A stretch of 53,160 nucleotides of DNA, taken from positions 1 through 53,160 of the forward strand of contig VGOC01000012.1 of NCBI GenBank assembly GCA_016865865.1, given 5' to 3'. A program made the translations under genes and the position numbers. This document shows positions 1 to 7,588 of this stretch, one piece after another (positions within the stretch are counted from its first letter, which is position 1; the number at the start of each line of letters is the position of its first letter). Origin of the DNA: Chloroflexota bacterium (lineage in GTDB: Bacteria; Chloroflexota; Anaerolineae; Anaerolineales; UBA11858). The notes beneath the pieces are model-generated. The model saw only the letters and a list, made by a program, of their open reading frames with translations, did not search any database and was not told the origin of the DNA.

Positions 1-2886
1 TGTGGGGATAGCTCCGTCAGCTGGATATATTAATACAGTGTTAACAGGTTCATCCCCACGCGTGTGGGGATAGCCGCGGGGCGCGGGGTAGCCTTTTTCA
101 GCAGTGCGGTTCATCCCCACGCGTGTGGGGATAGCGGTAGATCTAGACTCCTTCCAGTTATTAACATAGGTTCATCCCCACGCGTGTGGGGATAGCGGTG
201 TTGCATAGTGATGGTGTCATAGATTATCATGGTTCATCCCCACGCGTGTGGGGATAGCAGTCTGAAGAGGCTGCGGAAATTGCACAGAAGATGGTTCATC
301 CCCACGCGTGTGGGGATAGCTACAAATGTGGATCAGCTAATCCTTCCCATTCCGGTTCATCCCCACGCGTGTGGGGATAGCATTCTTCACAGTATGGATG
401 AGAGCCAAAACGCAAGGTTCATCCCCACGCGTGTGGGGATAGCCGGTAAAGTACAAGTTACCATCACCGGTAAACAGGTTCATCCCCACGCGTGTGGGGA
501 TAGCCAGCGGTAATCGTCGGCACAGCAGCTACATAGAGGTTCATCCCCACGCGTGTGGGGATAGCGCAGGCTAGGCAAGGCGCGCGGGACATTGTAGAGG
601 TTCATCCCCACGCGTGTGGGGATAGCAAAACATGATGCGTGCTAACAACAGTTCGTTCAGGTTCATCCCCACGCGTGTGGGGATAGCCGGGGATGATATT
701 TGGGACCGCGTGGATACCTAGGTTCATCCCCACGCGTGTGGGGATAGCGTTTAGTGCGTTTTCTTGTTTTTACCGTAGACAGGTTCATCCCCACGCGTGT
801 GGGGATAGCGAACAGATGTGGCGGCGGTTGTGCTTTTTACGCTGGTTCATCCCCACGCGTGTGGGGATAGCCATGAGGGCGGATGCTTCTTCGCACAGGT
901 TATAGGTTCATCCCCACGCGTGTGGGGATAGCATCGTCGGGGTCTCTTATCGCGTCAAACGCAGCGGTTCATCCCCACGCGTGTGGGGATAGCGGTCGGC
1001 TGTAAGCAGTTGTTAGCCTGCGCCAGGTTCATCCCCACGCGTGTGGGGATAGCCGGATTCCAGAATAGCCGCCGCGCCGTTGCTGAGGTTCATCCCCACG
1101 CGTGTGGGGATAGCCGTCAGGGTAGATAGCTCTACCGGGGCGGGGTCGGTTCATCCCCACGCGTGTGGGGATAGCGGGCGGCGTGGGGGCTTGATCGCCC
1201 GTGCTTAAGGTTCATCCCCACGCGTGTGGGGATAGCGATGGACAAGGGCCAGGCTATCGCCGTCGCTCCGGTTCATCCCCACGCGTGTGGGGATAGCGTC
1301 GGGCAGGCGGGTTGGGCGAGCGGTTTATGCGGTTCATCCCCACGCGTGTGGGGATAGCTCCTCTACAATATCAATCCCAGGCATTAGCAAAGGTTCATCC
1401 CCACGCGTGTGGGGATAGCGTTCACCTGGTATGATGAGAGGAAATGCGACAATGGTTCATCCCCACGCGTGTGGGGATAGCTATCCCTGGGTGGACCGGG
1501 CGGAAATTAAGGAGGTTCATCCCCACGCGTGTGGGGATAGCTTGCGTTGATTAACACCGCAAACCCTCAAGGTAGGTTCATCCCCACGCGTGTGGGGATA
1601 GCGTTACGTATCCTGGCTACACTTGTGCCAGCAACGGTTCATCCCCACGCGTGTGGGGATAGCGTGGGAAGTATGCGGAAAACTTTCCGATGCGCATGGT
1701 TCATCCCCACGCGTGTGGGGATAGCGATTTTAGCTTTCCCTGCTCGTTCAGTTCTACCTGGTTCATCCCCACGCGTGTGGGGATAGCCCAGCGCCTTCGA
1801 GCGCAACGCCGCGCCATACAGGTTCATCCCCACGCGTGTGGGGATAGCTACTTCGAAACCATGCCGTAGGCTCCCGTCTTCGGTTCATCCCCACGCGTGT
1901 GGGGATAGCTAGTTCATAGATCATTTTACTTCTAGTTTTCCGGTTCATCCCCACGCGTGTGGGGATAGCCCAACGGATACGCATGAGCGGCAAAAGCCGT
2001 CAGGTTCATCCCCACGCGTGTGGGGATAGCGGTCTATCGCCAGTGTTTCCGGCGCCACCTCCCGGTTCATCCCCACGCGTGTGGGGATAGCGTAGTTCTG
2101 TCATTTCGATCATTTCAGTTCTCCGGTTCATCCCCACGCGTGTGGGGATAGCTCGAGCGTCAATCGCGGCATCAAGCTCTATTGCGGTTCATCCCCACGC
2201 GTGTGGGGATAGCTGCCGCGTCTTCAGGATTGTCGTCCGATTCTAAGGTTCATCCCCACGCGTGTGGGGATAGCGTCCATAAGGCATAGTACTTTTTGGG
2301 CTAAATAGGTTCATCCCCACGCGTGTGGGGATAGCAGACTGCAACTTTTCGACTTCCAGGAACGTATAGGTTCATCCCCACGCGTGTGGGGATAGCGTCA
2401 GCTGTTCGATCCACGTCATCACGGGTGGGCGGTTCATCCCCACGCGTGTGGGGATAGCCGTTGGAACGGCAATACGACCGATAGGCCCCGCGGTTCATCC
2501 CCACGCGTGTGGGGATAGCCGTCCATGCTTTTTTACTCCTTTTTGTTTTCTCGGTTCATCCCCACGCGTGTGGGGATAGCGAATGGCCGGCGGTATGCTT
2601 CTCTTATATCAGAGGTTCATCCCCACGCGTGTGGGGATAGCATATAACGATTCAACTTTCAGCGTCCCGCGGAAGGTTCATCCCCACGCGTGTGGGGATA
2701 GCGGCAGTGCTAACGATCCGCTACAATTTGGAGAGCGGTTCATCCCCACGCGTGTGGGGATAGCTGAGGACCCTACGCTCGCGTTGCTGGACTATATGGT
2801 TCATCCCCACGCGTGTGGGGATAGCCAGAAGTTACGACGGAGACACATACTGCGACGAGGTTCATCCCCACGCGTGTGGGGATAGC
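1..2886 (-). CRISPR. Type I-E CRISPR array, 47 full repeats plus one partial
   Basis: A 28-nt repeat with core CCCCAC-GCGT-GTGGGG recurs every 60-62 bp. Complete copies start at 47, 108, 169 and so on to 2859; the last 12 nt of another copy are at 1-12, so the array continues off the left edge. Spacers are 32-34 nt, mostly 33. I noticed no variant repeat. Read on the minus strand, the repeat ends in GGGGATGAACC, matching the 5' handle of E. coli (GATAAACCG) and Thermus (GATGGACCG) type I-E repeats. crRNAs are therefore probably made from the minus strand, in the same direction as the cas genes, with the newest spacers next to cas2. That orientation is inferred from the repeat, not from a leader. 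Confidence 0.98.
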
Positions 2887-2912
2887 CCTATATTTTGGTC
2901 AATACCCCTGAT
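2887..2912 (-). promoter_or_regulatory. 26-bp junction between cas2 and the array
   Basis: Only 26 bp separate the cas2 stop codon from the first complete repeat. On the minus strand this A+T-rich stretch contains TATTGACCAAAATATAGG directly before the repeat. A normal I-E leader of 60 bp or more, with promoter and IHF site, cannot fit here. Leader functions must lie inside the cas2 3' coding region, or the array is transcribed from the cas operon. Assigning leader function here is inference. Confidence 0.4.
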
Positions 2913-3281
2913 TCAGCCTTTTTCTGGCATATCTGGGGGTGGTATTTCTACCTGGGCCGCACGCCGGGCTACGGCTTTCAACTTCTTCTGCACCTTCGCC
3001 GGAGGGTCTGGGATTCGTACTAATTGTATTCCATCTAGTTCCACGATGTTACGCTGCGTCTCACCGTGCAGACGCATGGCGAAGCGCTGTTCGGTGTTGG
3101 TGGACCAGATTTGTACCACGCCTCCTTTGGAACCCGTCAACTTGCAGCATTTCTGCCACAGGCGCTCGCGCACCATGGCGTTGACGTTCCCAACGAAGAC
3201 GTTGGTATGCGGTTCCACCAGCCAGCGCGTCAATTCGCCGCGCAGGGCCGGGGTCATCCGTTCGAGAATCATCACGATCAT
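2913..3281 (-). CDS. cas2: CRISPR-associated protein Cas2 (type I-E), with C-terminal extension
   Basis: The 122-residue protein matches the Cas2e family, which forms the Cas1-Cas2 spacer integrase. It opens with MIVMILERMTPALRGEL and carries the family signatures WLVEPHTNVFVGNV, WSTNTEQRFAM and DGIQLVRIP. E. coli Cas2e has 94 residues and ends at the equivalent of the LVRIP segment. Here about 28 residues follow (roughly 95-122), rich in K, A and P, with no recognised domain and no sign of a fused DnaQ exonuclease. The start overlaps the cas1 stop (ATGA at 3278-3281), so translation is coupled. The DNA for the extension lies where a leader would normally be. Confidence 0.95.
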   Translation of the reverse strand: MIVMILERMTPALRGELTRWLVEPHTNVFVGNVNAMVRERLWQKCCKLTGSKGGVVQIWSTNTEQRFAMRLHGETQRNIVELDGIQLVRIPDPPAKVQKKLKAVARRAAQVEIPPPDMPEKG

Positions 3282-4213
3282 GAGAAGGCCTCCTCGGCGG
3301 CGGAATCGTCCGCTTCTTCAACGGGAGCATCCCACAACGGCGCAGGAAGCGAGGTCTCGCTGTCGGGGTCGCCTTCAGGCGGGATGAAACTGCCATCCAC
3401 GCCGAGCAGGTCGTCAATGTCCGGTAAGATGCGGTCCAGCAGTTTCGCCTCCTTGAATTTCTGACGGCAGGCGAGGCGCACGCGCCCGTCCACGTGTTCG
3501 GGCGATTCGGCTGCGGTCTGAAAGGCCAGCGGGATGGTGATCTCGGCCTTATACAGGTCGGCGATGTCGTAGACGAACGAGGTCTGCCGCCCGGTGTGGA
3601 TGAAGCCCAGCCCCGGCGAGTAGCCGCCCGAGACGATGGCCGCGTGGCAGATGCCGTTCAGCAAGGCGTTGGCCGCCGAGAGGGCGCGATTGACCGGGTC
3701 GGCGTTGCCCCAATTGCCGCGGTCGTAGCGCCGCCCGTGCCAGGGCACGCCGTAAGTCTTGCTCGATTGGTAGTAAATGCTGCGGACGCGCGACCCCTCC
3801 ATGCCGCGGATCTGCTCCAGGGTCAGGCTCGAATCGAGCGGTTCGGGGAAGCGCTTCCGGTACATGCGGCGAATCACCTCCAGACGCCGGGCCGGGTCGC
3901 TGACCAGTTCAGCCTGGCGCAGCAGATGATAGCCTTTGCGCGTCTCGCCCAATCCCTGGGCGTAACAGCGGGTGGCATCTTCGCCCGTCCAGACGATGAG
4001 ACAGCCGCTCTCCGCCAGCGCTTTGACCGCCGCGTGGCTGACGCTCGTGCCGGGGCCGAGCATCAGCACGCACAGCGCCGCGACCGGGACCTGGGTGCGC
4101 CCCTCCTTCTGGATGAACTCGATGGACGAGTCTTTGCGGTCCACGATGGCGTGTTCGATGTACAGGTACGATACACTGTCACGTAACTTGGGTAGTTCAT
4201 GTAAATCTTGCAT
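3278..4213 (-). CDS. cas1: CRISPR-associated endonuclease/integrase Cas1 (type I-E)
   Basis: A 311-residue Cas1e. The metal-binding residues expected of the family are visible: Glu in RGMEGSRVR (near 139), His in GFIHTGRQ (near 204) and Asp in YDIADLYK (near 214). With Cas2 it inserts new spacers into the array. The C-terminal 40 or so residues after LLGVDGSFIPP are acidic and low in complexity, which is longer than in E. coli Cas1 (305). The ATG at 4213 follows a strong GGAGGC ribosome-binding site. The gene is separated from cas6e by 242 bp, mostly a palindromic repeat element, so it may have its own promoter or depend on read-through. Confidence 0.97.
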   Translation of the reverse strand: MQDLHELPKLRDSVSYLYIEHAIVDRKDSSIEFIQKEGRTQVPVAALCVLMLGPGTSVSHAAVKALAESGCLIVWTGEDATRCYAQGLGETRKGYHLLRQAELVSDPARRLEVIRRMYRKRFPEPLDSSLTLEQIRGMEGSRVRSIYYQSSKTYGVPWHGRRYDRGNWGNADPVNRALSAANALLNGICHAAIVSGGYSPGLGFIHTGRQTSFVYDIADLYKAEITIPLAFQTAAESPEHVDGRVRLACRQKFKEAKLLDRILPDIDDLLGVDGSFIPPEGDPDSETSLPAPLWDAPVEEADDSAAEEAFS

Positions 4214-4226
4214 ATTGCCTCCAGTG

Positions 4227-4343
4227 TGTCATTGCGAGGGCGCTGGTCGAGTAGAGCGAGTGCTTTTCTCGCTCGTATTGAGACCCAGCCCGAAGCAATC
4301 TCCCCGCAAGTCAGGAGACTGCTTCGCTGCGCTCGCAGTGACA
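4227..4343. repeat. Palindromic MITE/REP-like element between cas6e and cas1
   Basis: A 117-bp element begins TGTCATTGCGAG (4227-4238) and ends with its near-exact reverse complement CTCGCAGTGACA (4332-4343). A second inverted pair lies inside: GAAGCAATCTCC at 4292-4303 and GGAGACTGCTTC at 4314-4325. This 'gtcattgcgag...gaagcaatctcc' type of palindrome is a dispersed repeat found in several bacterial genomes. I see no target-site duplication. It ends 14 bp before the cas1 start and could fold as a strong RNA hairpin between the interference and adaptation genes. Confidence 0.8.
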
Positions 4344-4455
4344 GAACCAAAACTATTCGATTGTTAAGGTGCGGATGGAGACCGAGTATGCCTTGGGACC
4401 TCTCCCGCGTCTCCGGCGGGATTGGCCTCTCGGCAAACTCCCAGTACGATTCGTA
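4344..4455. other. Remainder of cas6e-cas1 spacer
   Basis: No gene is apparent. A short perfect hairpin, AGTACGA-T-TCGTACT at 4443-4457, overlaps the cas6e stop codon. It lacks a following T-run on either strand, so it is not a convincing intrinsic terminator. Confidence 0.4.
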
Positions 4456-5124
4456 CTACCCGCGAACGGGAGCGATAGACAACAGGCCGAAGCCTAAACC
4501 TTTTCCGCTTCCGATTCCGGCGGTAAGGTAATTCGCAAATGACTCCGGGTCTTTGATTTGCAAGACCCCGTCGAACTGTGCCGAGACAAAGCGCATGCGC
4601 CGCGCATCGTCTTTCTCGGTGAATAGTTTGCCGCGCAGTTCGGCTTTGCCGGTGACGTGCGCCGAAATCAACTGGCCGCCAGCAGATTCGATTTTACGTT
4701 CCAGCCATGACAGTTGATCCTCTTCCCGAAAAAGGCCAATCCGTTTTGCATTCTCTTTCAGCCGTTTTGTGGGGTTGGCGCGCAGGCGAAAGGCCAGTCT
4801 CTGGCCCCGGTGCAGTTGCAGGTTGACTTCCTTCCAGGCGGGATTTTCCACCCCTAACGGCAGGGCGGCCTCATCGAGCAGGTAATCCTTCCTGTTGGAG
4901 AGCAGGTGAGACCAATCGGGCGGTTGAAGCGACTGCACCAGCAGGGTGGGAACTCCCGTTTTGGGATGCAAATCCACGCGGAAGAGGATGCCCGAAGGTT
5001 CGTTATCCTTGAAATTGGCATTCGGAAACGCCCGGCAGATGGTGCGGTGCATTTCGTAGGGATCCGCCAGTTCACGCTGCACCTGGCGCGAACGCGGGTT
5101 GAGGATGAGGCGGGAGAGGTACAT
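4456..5124 (-). CDS. cas6e: CRISPR pre-crRNA endoribonuclease Cas6e (CasE)
   Basis: Cas6e cuts the repeat hairpin of the precursor crRNA and stays bound to the 3' hairpin in Cascade. The 222-residue protein starts MYLSRLILNPRSRQVQREL, the usual CasE opening, and ends with the glycine-rich loop GIGSGKGLGFGLLSIAP typical of the family. An upstream in-frame start at 5184 would add 20 residues (MARPASRKS...) encoded wholly inside cas5e. I prefer the ATG at 5124 because it overlaps the cas5e stop as TGATG and gives a family-like N-terminus. E. coli CasE is 199 residues. Confidence 0.95.
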   Translation of the reverse strand: MYLSRLILNPRSRQVQRELADPYEMHRTICRAFPNANFKDNEPSGILFRVDLHPKTGVPTLLVQSLQPPDWSHLLSNRKDYLLDEAALPLGVENPAWKEVNLQLHRGQRLAFRLRANPTKRLKENAKRIGLFREEDQLSWLERKIESAGGQLISAHVTGKAELRGKLFTEKDDARRMRFVSAQFDGVLQIKDPESFANYLTAGIGSGKGLGFGLLSIAPVRG

Positions 5125-5819
5125 CAGGGAACCTCCGGATTTTCGATTGCCGATTGCAGATTTTCGACTGGCGGGGCGGGCCATGCCATGAAATGGCTGG
5201 TCAACCGCCGGGGGACGAAGCGCCGCTGGCTGAACGAGAGCGGCTGGTCGGGGCGGACAAGGTAGCCATCCGAGTCTTCCAACACCAAGCGCGCCTGCCG
5301 AGAGGAAGGACGTGTGGTGAGCGGCGGATAGGTTTTCAAGGCCGTCTCCAAGTCAGTGTTCAGCCGCAACCCGTCCGGCAGGTAGGGTGATTCGGCGGGG
5401 ACGAAGGCCTTGCGCCCCAAAAAGAGTGGCCAGACCGGGTTCTTGAGCGCGGCGTGCAGGCGCTGCAACAGGGGCAGGTCTTTATCTTCGCCCTCCAGTC
5501 CCGCCAGGAAGCAGGCGTCGGCCAGGTAGTAGCGGCGCGAGACCTCGGTCGGCTTGATGCCGCCGCCCGCTTTCAGCACGTTTTGGGCGGTATGGTAATC
5601 CATTTTGAGCATGCCTTCGCGGTCGGCGCGGATGCCCATGCGCAGGGTGGCCAGGGGCTGCAGGGCGGCGTCATCGGCGCGGTCTATGCCCAGCGCGGCG
5701 CACAGCAGGCCAACGACGCCGCTCTTGGAGGGTTCCAGCCCGGTATCGCGCACGGTAAAGCGGCTTTGCACGCCCCACGATTGCATCGGCCCACACAGGC
5801 GGAGCAGCAGGGTGTGCAT
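5124..5819 (-). CDS. cas5e: Type I-E Cascade subunit Cas5e (CasD)
   Basis: Cas5e holds the 5' handle of the crRNA in Cascade. The 231-residue protein begins MHTLLLRLCGPMQSWGVQSR. It has the Cas5 signature TRDTxxxPSKSGVVGLLxAALG-like segment FTVRDTGLEPSKSGVVGLLC and FLGRKAFVP near residue 145. It starts 3 bp after the cas7e stop and its stop overlaps the cas6e start, in the standard cas7-cas5-cas6 order. The C-terminus (VENLQSAIENPEVP) looks like appended low-complexity sequence. Confidence 0.95.
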   Translation of the reverse strand: MHTLLLRLCGPMQSWGVQSRFTVRDTGLEPSKSGVVGLLCAALGIDRADDAALQPLATLRMGIRADREGMLKMDYHTAQNVLKAGGGIKPTEVSRRYYLADACFLAGLEGEDKDLPLLQRLHAALKNPVWPLFLGRKAFVPAESPYLPDGLRLNTDLETALKTYPPLTTRPSSRQARLVLEDSDGYLVRPDQPLSFSQRRFVPRRLTSHFMAWPAPPVENLQSAIENPEVP

Positions 5820-5822
5820 ATC

Positions 5823-7010
5823 TCACTCCAATTCTGCCAAAATGGCTGCAAGCCATTTTTCGCGGTCATCTTTGACGGCTTCTTTCAAGTTTTCGAGTGG
5901 AGCGTCTTCGGGCAGGCACAGCGCCGCCGGGGTGACGCCCTCTGCGCCGTAGATTTTGGTCAGGCGGCCCCAGTAGGCGTCCAGAGCGCGGAGGGAAGGT
6001 TTGAGATAGCCGCCATCTCTATCCGCTTTGACGGGCGTCTCGAAGGCATTAGCCAACGACCAGGCCGCGCCGTCCTCCCGGGCAACGCCCAGAAGGAAGT
6101 CGGGCGGGTTCTGGGCGGCAAAGGCGTTCTGCTTGCCGGTCGGCACGGCGGTGACGACGGCGCGCAGGAAACCTTCCACGGTCTTCTTCGCCAATTCGAC
6201 CACTTTGGTATTCTGCTCCCGAATGGCCTTTTGTTCGGCGGATTTGGCATCGGCAGGGTCGCGCCAGCCGAGATTGCGGAGGAGTTGTTTCCAGTCAATG
6301 CGGGCGTAACGGTAGTAGGTGGCGCTGTCGAAGGCGGTGACGCCGATCATGCCCGCGCCGGTCTCGTCATCTTGCTGGAGGTCATCTACAGCAGTGTAGT
6401 AGTCCAGTTCCATGCTCACGCGGTGCGTGGAAATGGCATGCGCCACCTGGCAGGCAGCATCCAGATTCAGATCGGGCTTCTCGGCCAGCATACGGCCAAA
6501 CAGGGCAATATCGGGCGCACTGGTGCGGTTCTTGAGAGCCTTCACCCATTCGTTGACAATGGGCTTTAGCGCCGGGGACTTGCCTTCCTTGAGTGTGGAA
6601 ACAATGTCGTCCCATTTCTCTTGGAGAACAGCGACAATCTCGGCGATTTCGCTCTTGCTCAGGTAGAGCAATACTTTGCTCTTGGGCTGACCGGTTTTCT
6701 TGTCGGTCTCCGTGCCGATTCCCAGTTCGTTGGCAAAAGCCTCGGCAACTGCCAATGCCTGTTGCTCATCCTTGCCTGCCTTGGCAAGTGGCCCGGCAAT
6801 TAGGCGCGTGATCCACTTGGTGCGATCGGCCAGTTCGACGGCGGTGGTTTTGGCGAAGACGTCCTCCCGTCGGATAGCGCGCTTGATGCACTGGCTGGAG
6901 ATGCGCGCCCGACGCACCCCGCCGAAGTCGGTATCTTTGGGGTTGCCGGTGTCGTCGCGGTTGAGGTTGGAAGGGGCAAAGTTTTGGAGGATATGCAGTT
7001 CGATGAACAT
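5823..7010 (-). CDS. cas7e: Type I-E Cascade backbone subunit Cas7e (CasC/Cse4)
   Basis: Cas7e forms the six-copy filament that holds the spacer part of the crRNA. The 395-residue protein starts MFIELHILQNFAPSNLNRDD, followed by the family hallmark GxxRARISSQCxKRAIR near residues 31-47. It also contains the LDYYTAVDDL and GMIGVTAFDSATYYRYA segments seen in Cse4 proteins. It is somewhat longer than E. coli CasC (363). It lies 30 bp downstream of cas11. Confidence 0.96.
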   Translation of the reverse strand: MFIELHILQNFAPSNLNRDDTGNPKDTDFGGVRRARISSQCIKRAIRREDVFAKTTAVELADRTKWITRLIAGPLAKAGKDEQQALAVAEAFANELGIGTETDKKTGQPKSKVLLYLSKSEIAEIVAVLQEKWDDIVSTLKEGKSPALKPIVNEWVKALKNRTSAPDIALFGRMLAEKPDLNLDAACQVAHAISTHRVSMELDYYTAVDDLQQDDETGAGMIGVTAFDSATYYRYARIDWKQLLRNLGWRDPADAKSAEQKAIREQNTKVVELAKKTVEGFLRAVVTAVPTGKQNAFAAQNPPDFLLGVAREDGAAWSLANAFETPVKADRDGGYLKPSLRALDAYWGRLTKIYGAEGVTPAALCLPEDAPLENLKEAVKDDREKWLAAILAELE

Positions 7011-7040
7011 GGTGTTTTTTCCTTTCTTGATTGAGCAAAA

Positions 7041-7544
7041 TCAGGATGGAGTTTCTTCTTTAGCAGGGCGTCCCCAGAAGGCACGCGCCCACCATTTTTG
7101 CACGCGACGATCTTCATCGTCCCAATTCAGCACGTCCCAGAAAAGTTGAGTCCAGTCCACAGGCACGTCTTTGGATTTGATGAAACTGACCGCCTGGCGC
7201 AGGTAGTCGGGCAGGTCCTCGGAGTGGGCGGCAAGCAGGACGATGAAGCGCCGCTCCAGGGCATCTTTGCTCTTGACTTCGGGGTCGGCCTGGCGGTAGT
7301 GGTCGCCCATATTGCCCTTGCCGCCGGGGGCCGGGTGCAGGGCAAACAGCGAGGCGATGAGGTAGCAGGCGTTCTCCAACTTCTGGCTGCGCTGCGAGGG
7401 CAGAAGCGACTCGATGTAGGGGAACATTTGAGGCGCGGCGCCGGGCGGCAGGCCGAGTCCACGCCGCAGGGCAGCCAGCGCGGCGCGGTCATTAGCTAGT
7501 GAATAGAGGTCTTGGATGAATGGGTGGGTTTTGTCTTCTTCCAT
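7041..7544 (-). CDS. cse2: Type I-E Cascade small subunit Cas11e (Cse2/CasB)
   Basis: The 167-residue protein matches Cse2 in length (E. coli 160) and in its helical make-up. Recognisable Cse2-like segments are LRRGLGLPPGAAPQMFPYI, ACYLIASLFALHP and GDHYRQ. Two copies line the belly of Cascade and stabilise the target DNA strands. I chose the ATG at 7544 because AAAGGAG lies about 8 bp upstream; an ATG at 7562 would place that site inside the gene. The gene follows the inserted nuclease gene, where it would normally follow cas8e directly. Confidence 0.93.
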   Translation of the reverse strand: MEEDKTHPFIQDLYSLANDRAALAALRRGLGLPPGAAPQMFPYIESLLPSQRSQKLENACYLIASLFALHPAPGGKGNMGDHYRQADPEVKSKDALERRFIVLLAAHSEDLPDYLRQAVSFIKSKDVPVDWTQLFWDVLNWDDEDRRVQKWWARAFWGRPAKEETPS

Positions 7545-7588
7545 TGGTCTTTCTCCTTTCATAGGTTAGAAAAATGGTTTAAGCAAAT

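Noticed and set aside
229-2885. Open frames of 60-100 codons through the CRISPR array with repeated HPHACGDS / FIPTRVGIA units
   Set aside because: They are translations of the 28-nt repeat in different frames, with no ribosome-binding site or coding character.
2913-3281. Cas2-DnaQ fusion
   Set aside because: The extension is only about 28 residues and has no exonuclease motifs.
2815-3464. Plus-strand frames of 132-190 codons over cas2 and cas1
   Set aside because: They lie opposite well-supported cas genes and match no family.
5454-6569. 371-codon plus-strand frame opposite cas7e and cas5e
   Set aside because: A mirror frame caused by high third-position G+C of the real genes; no motif is present.
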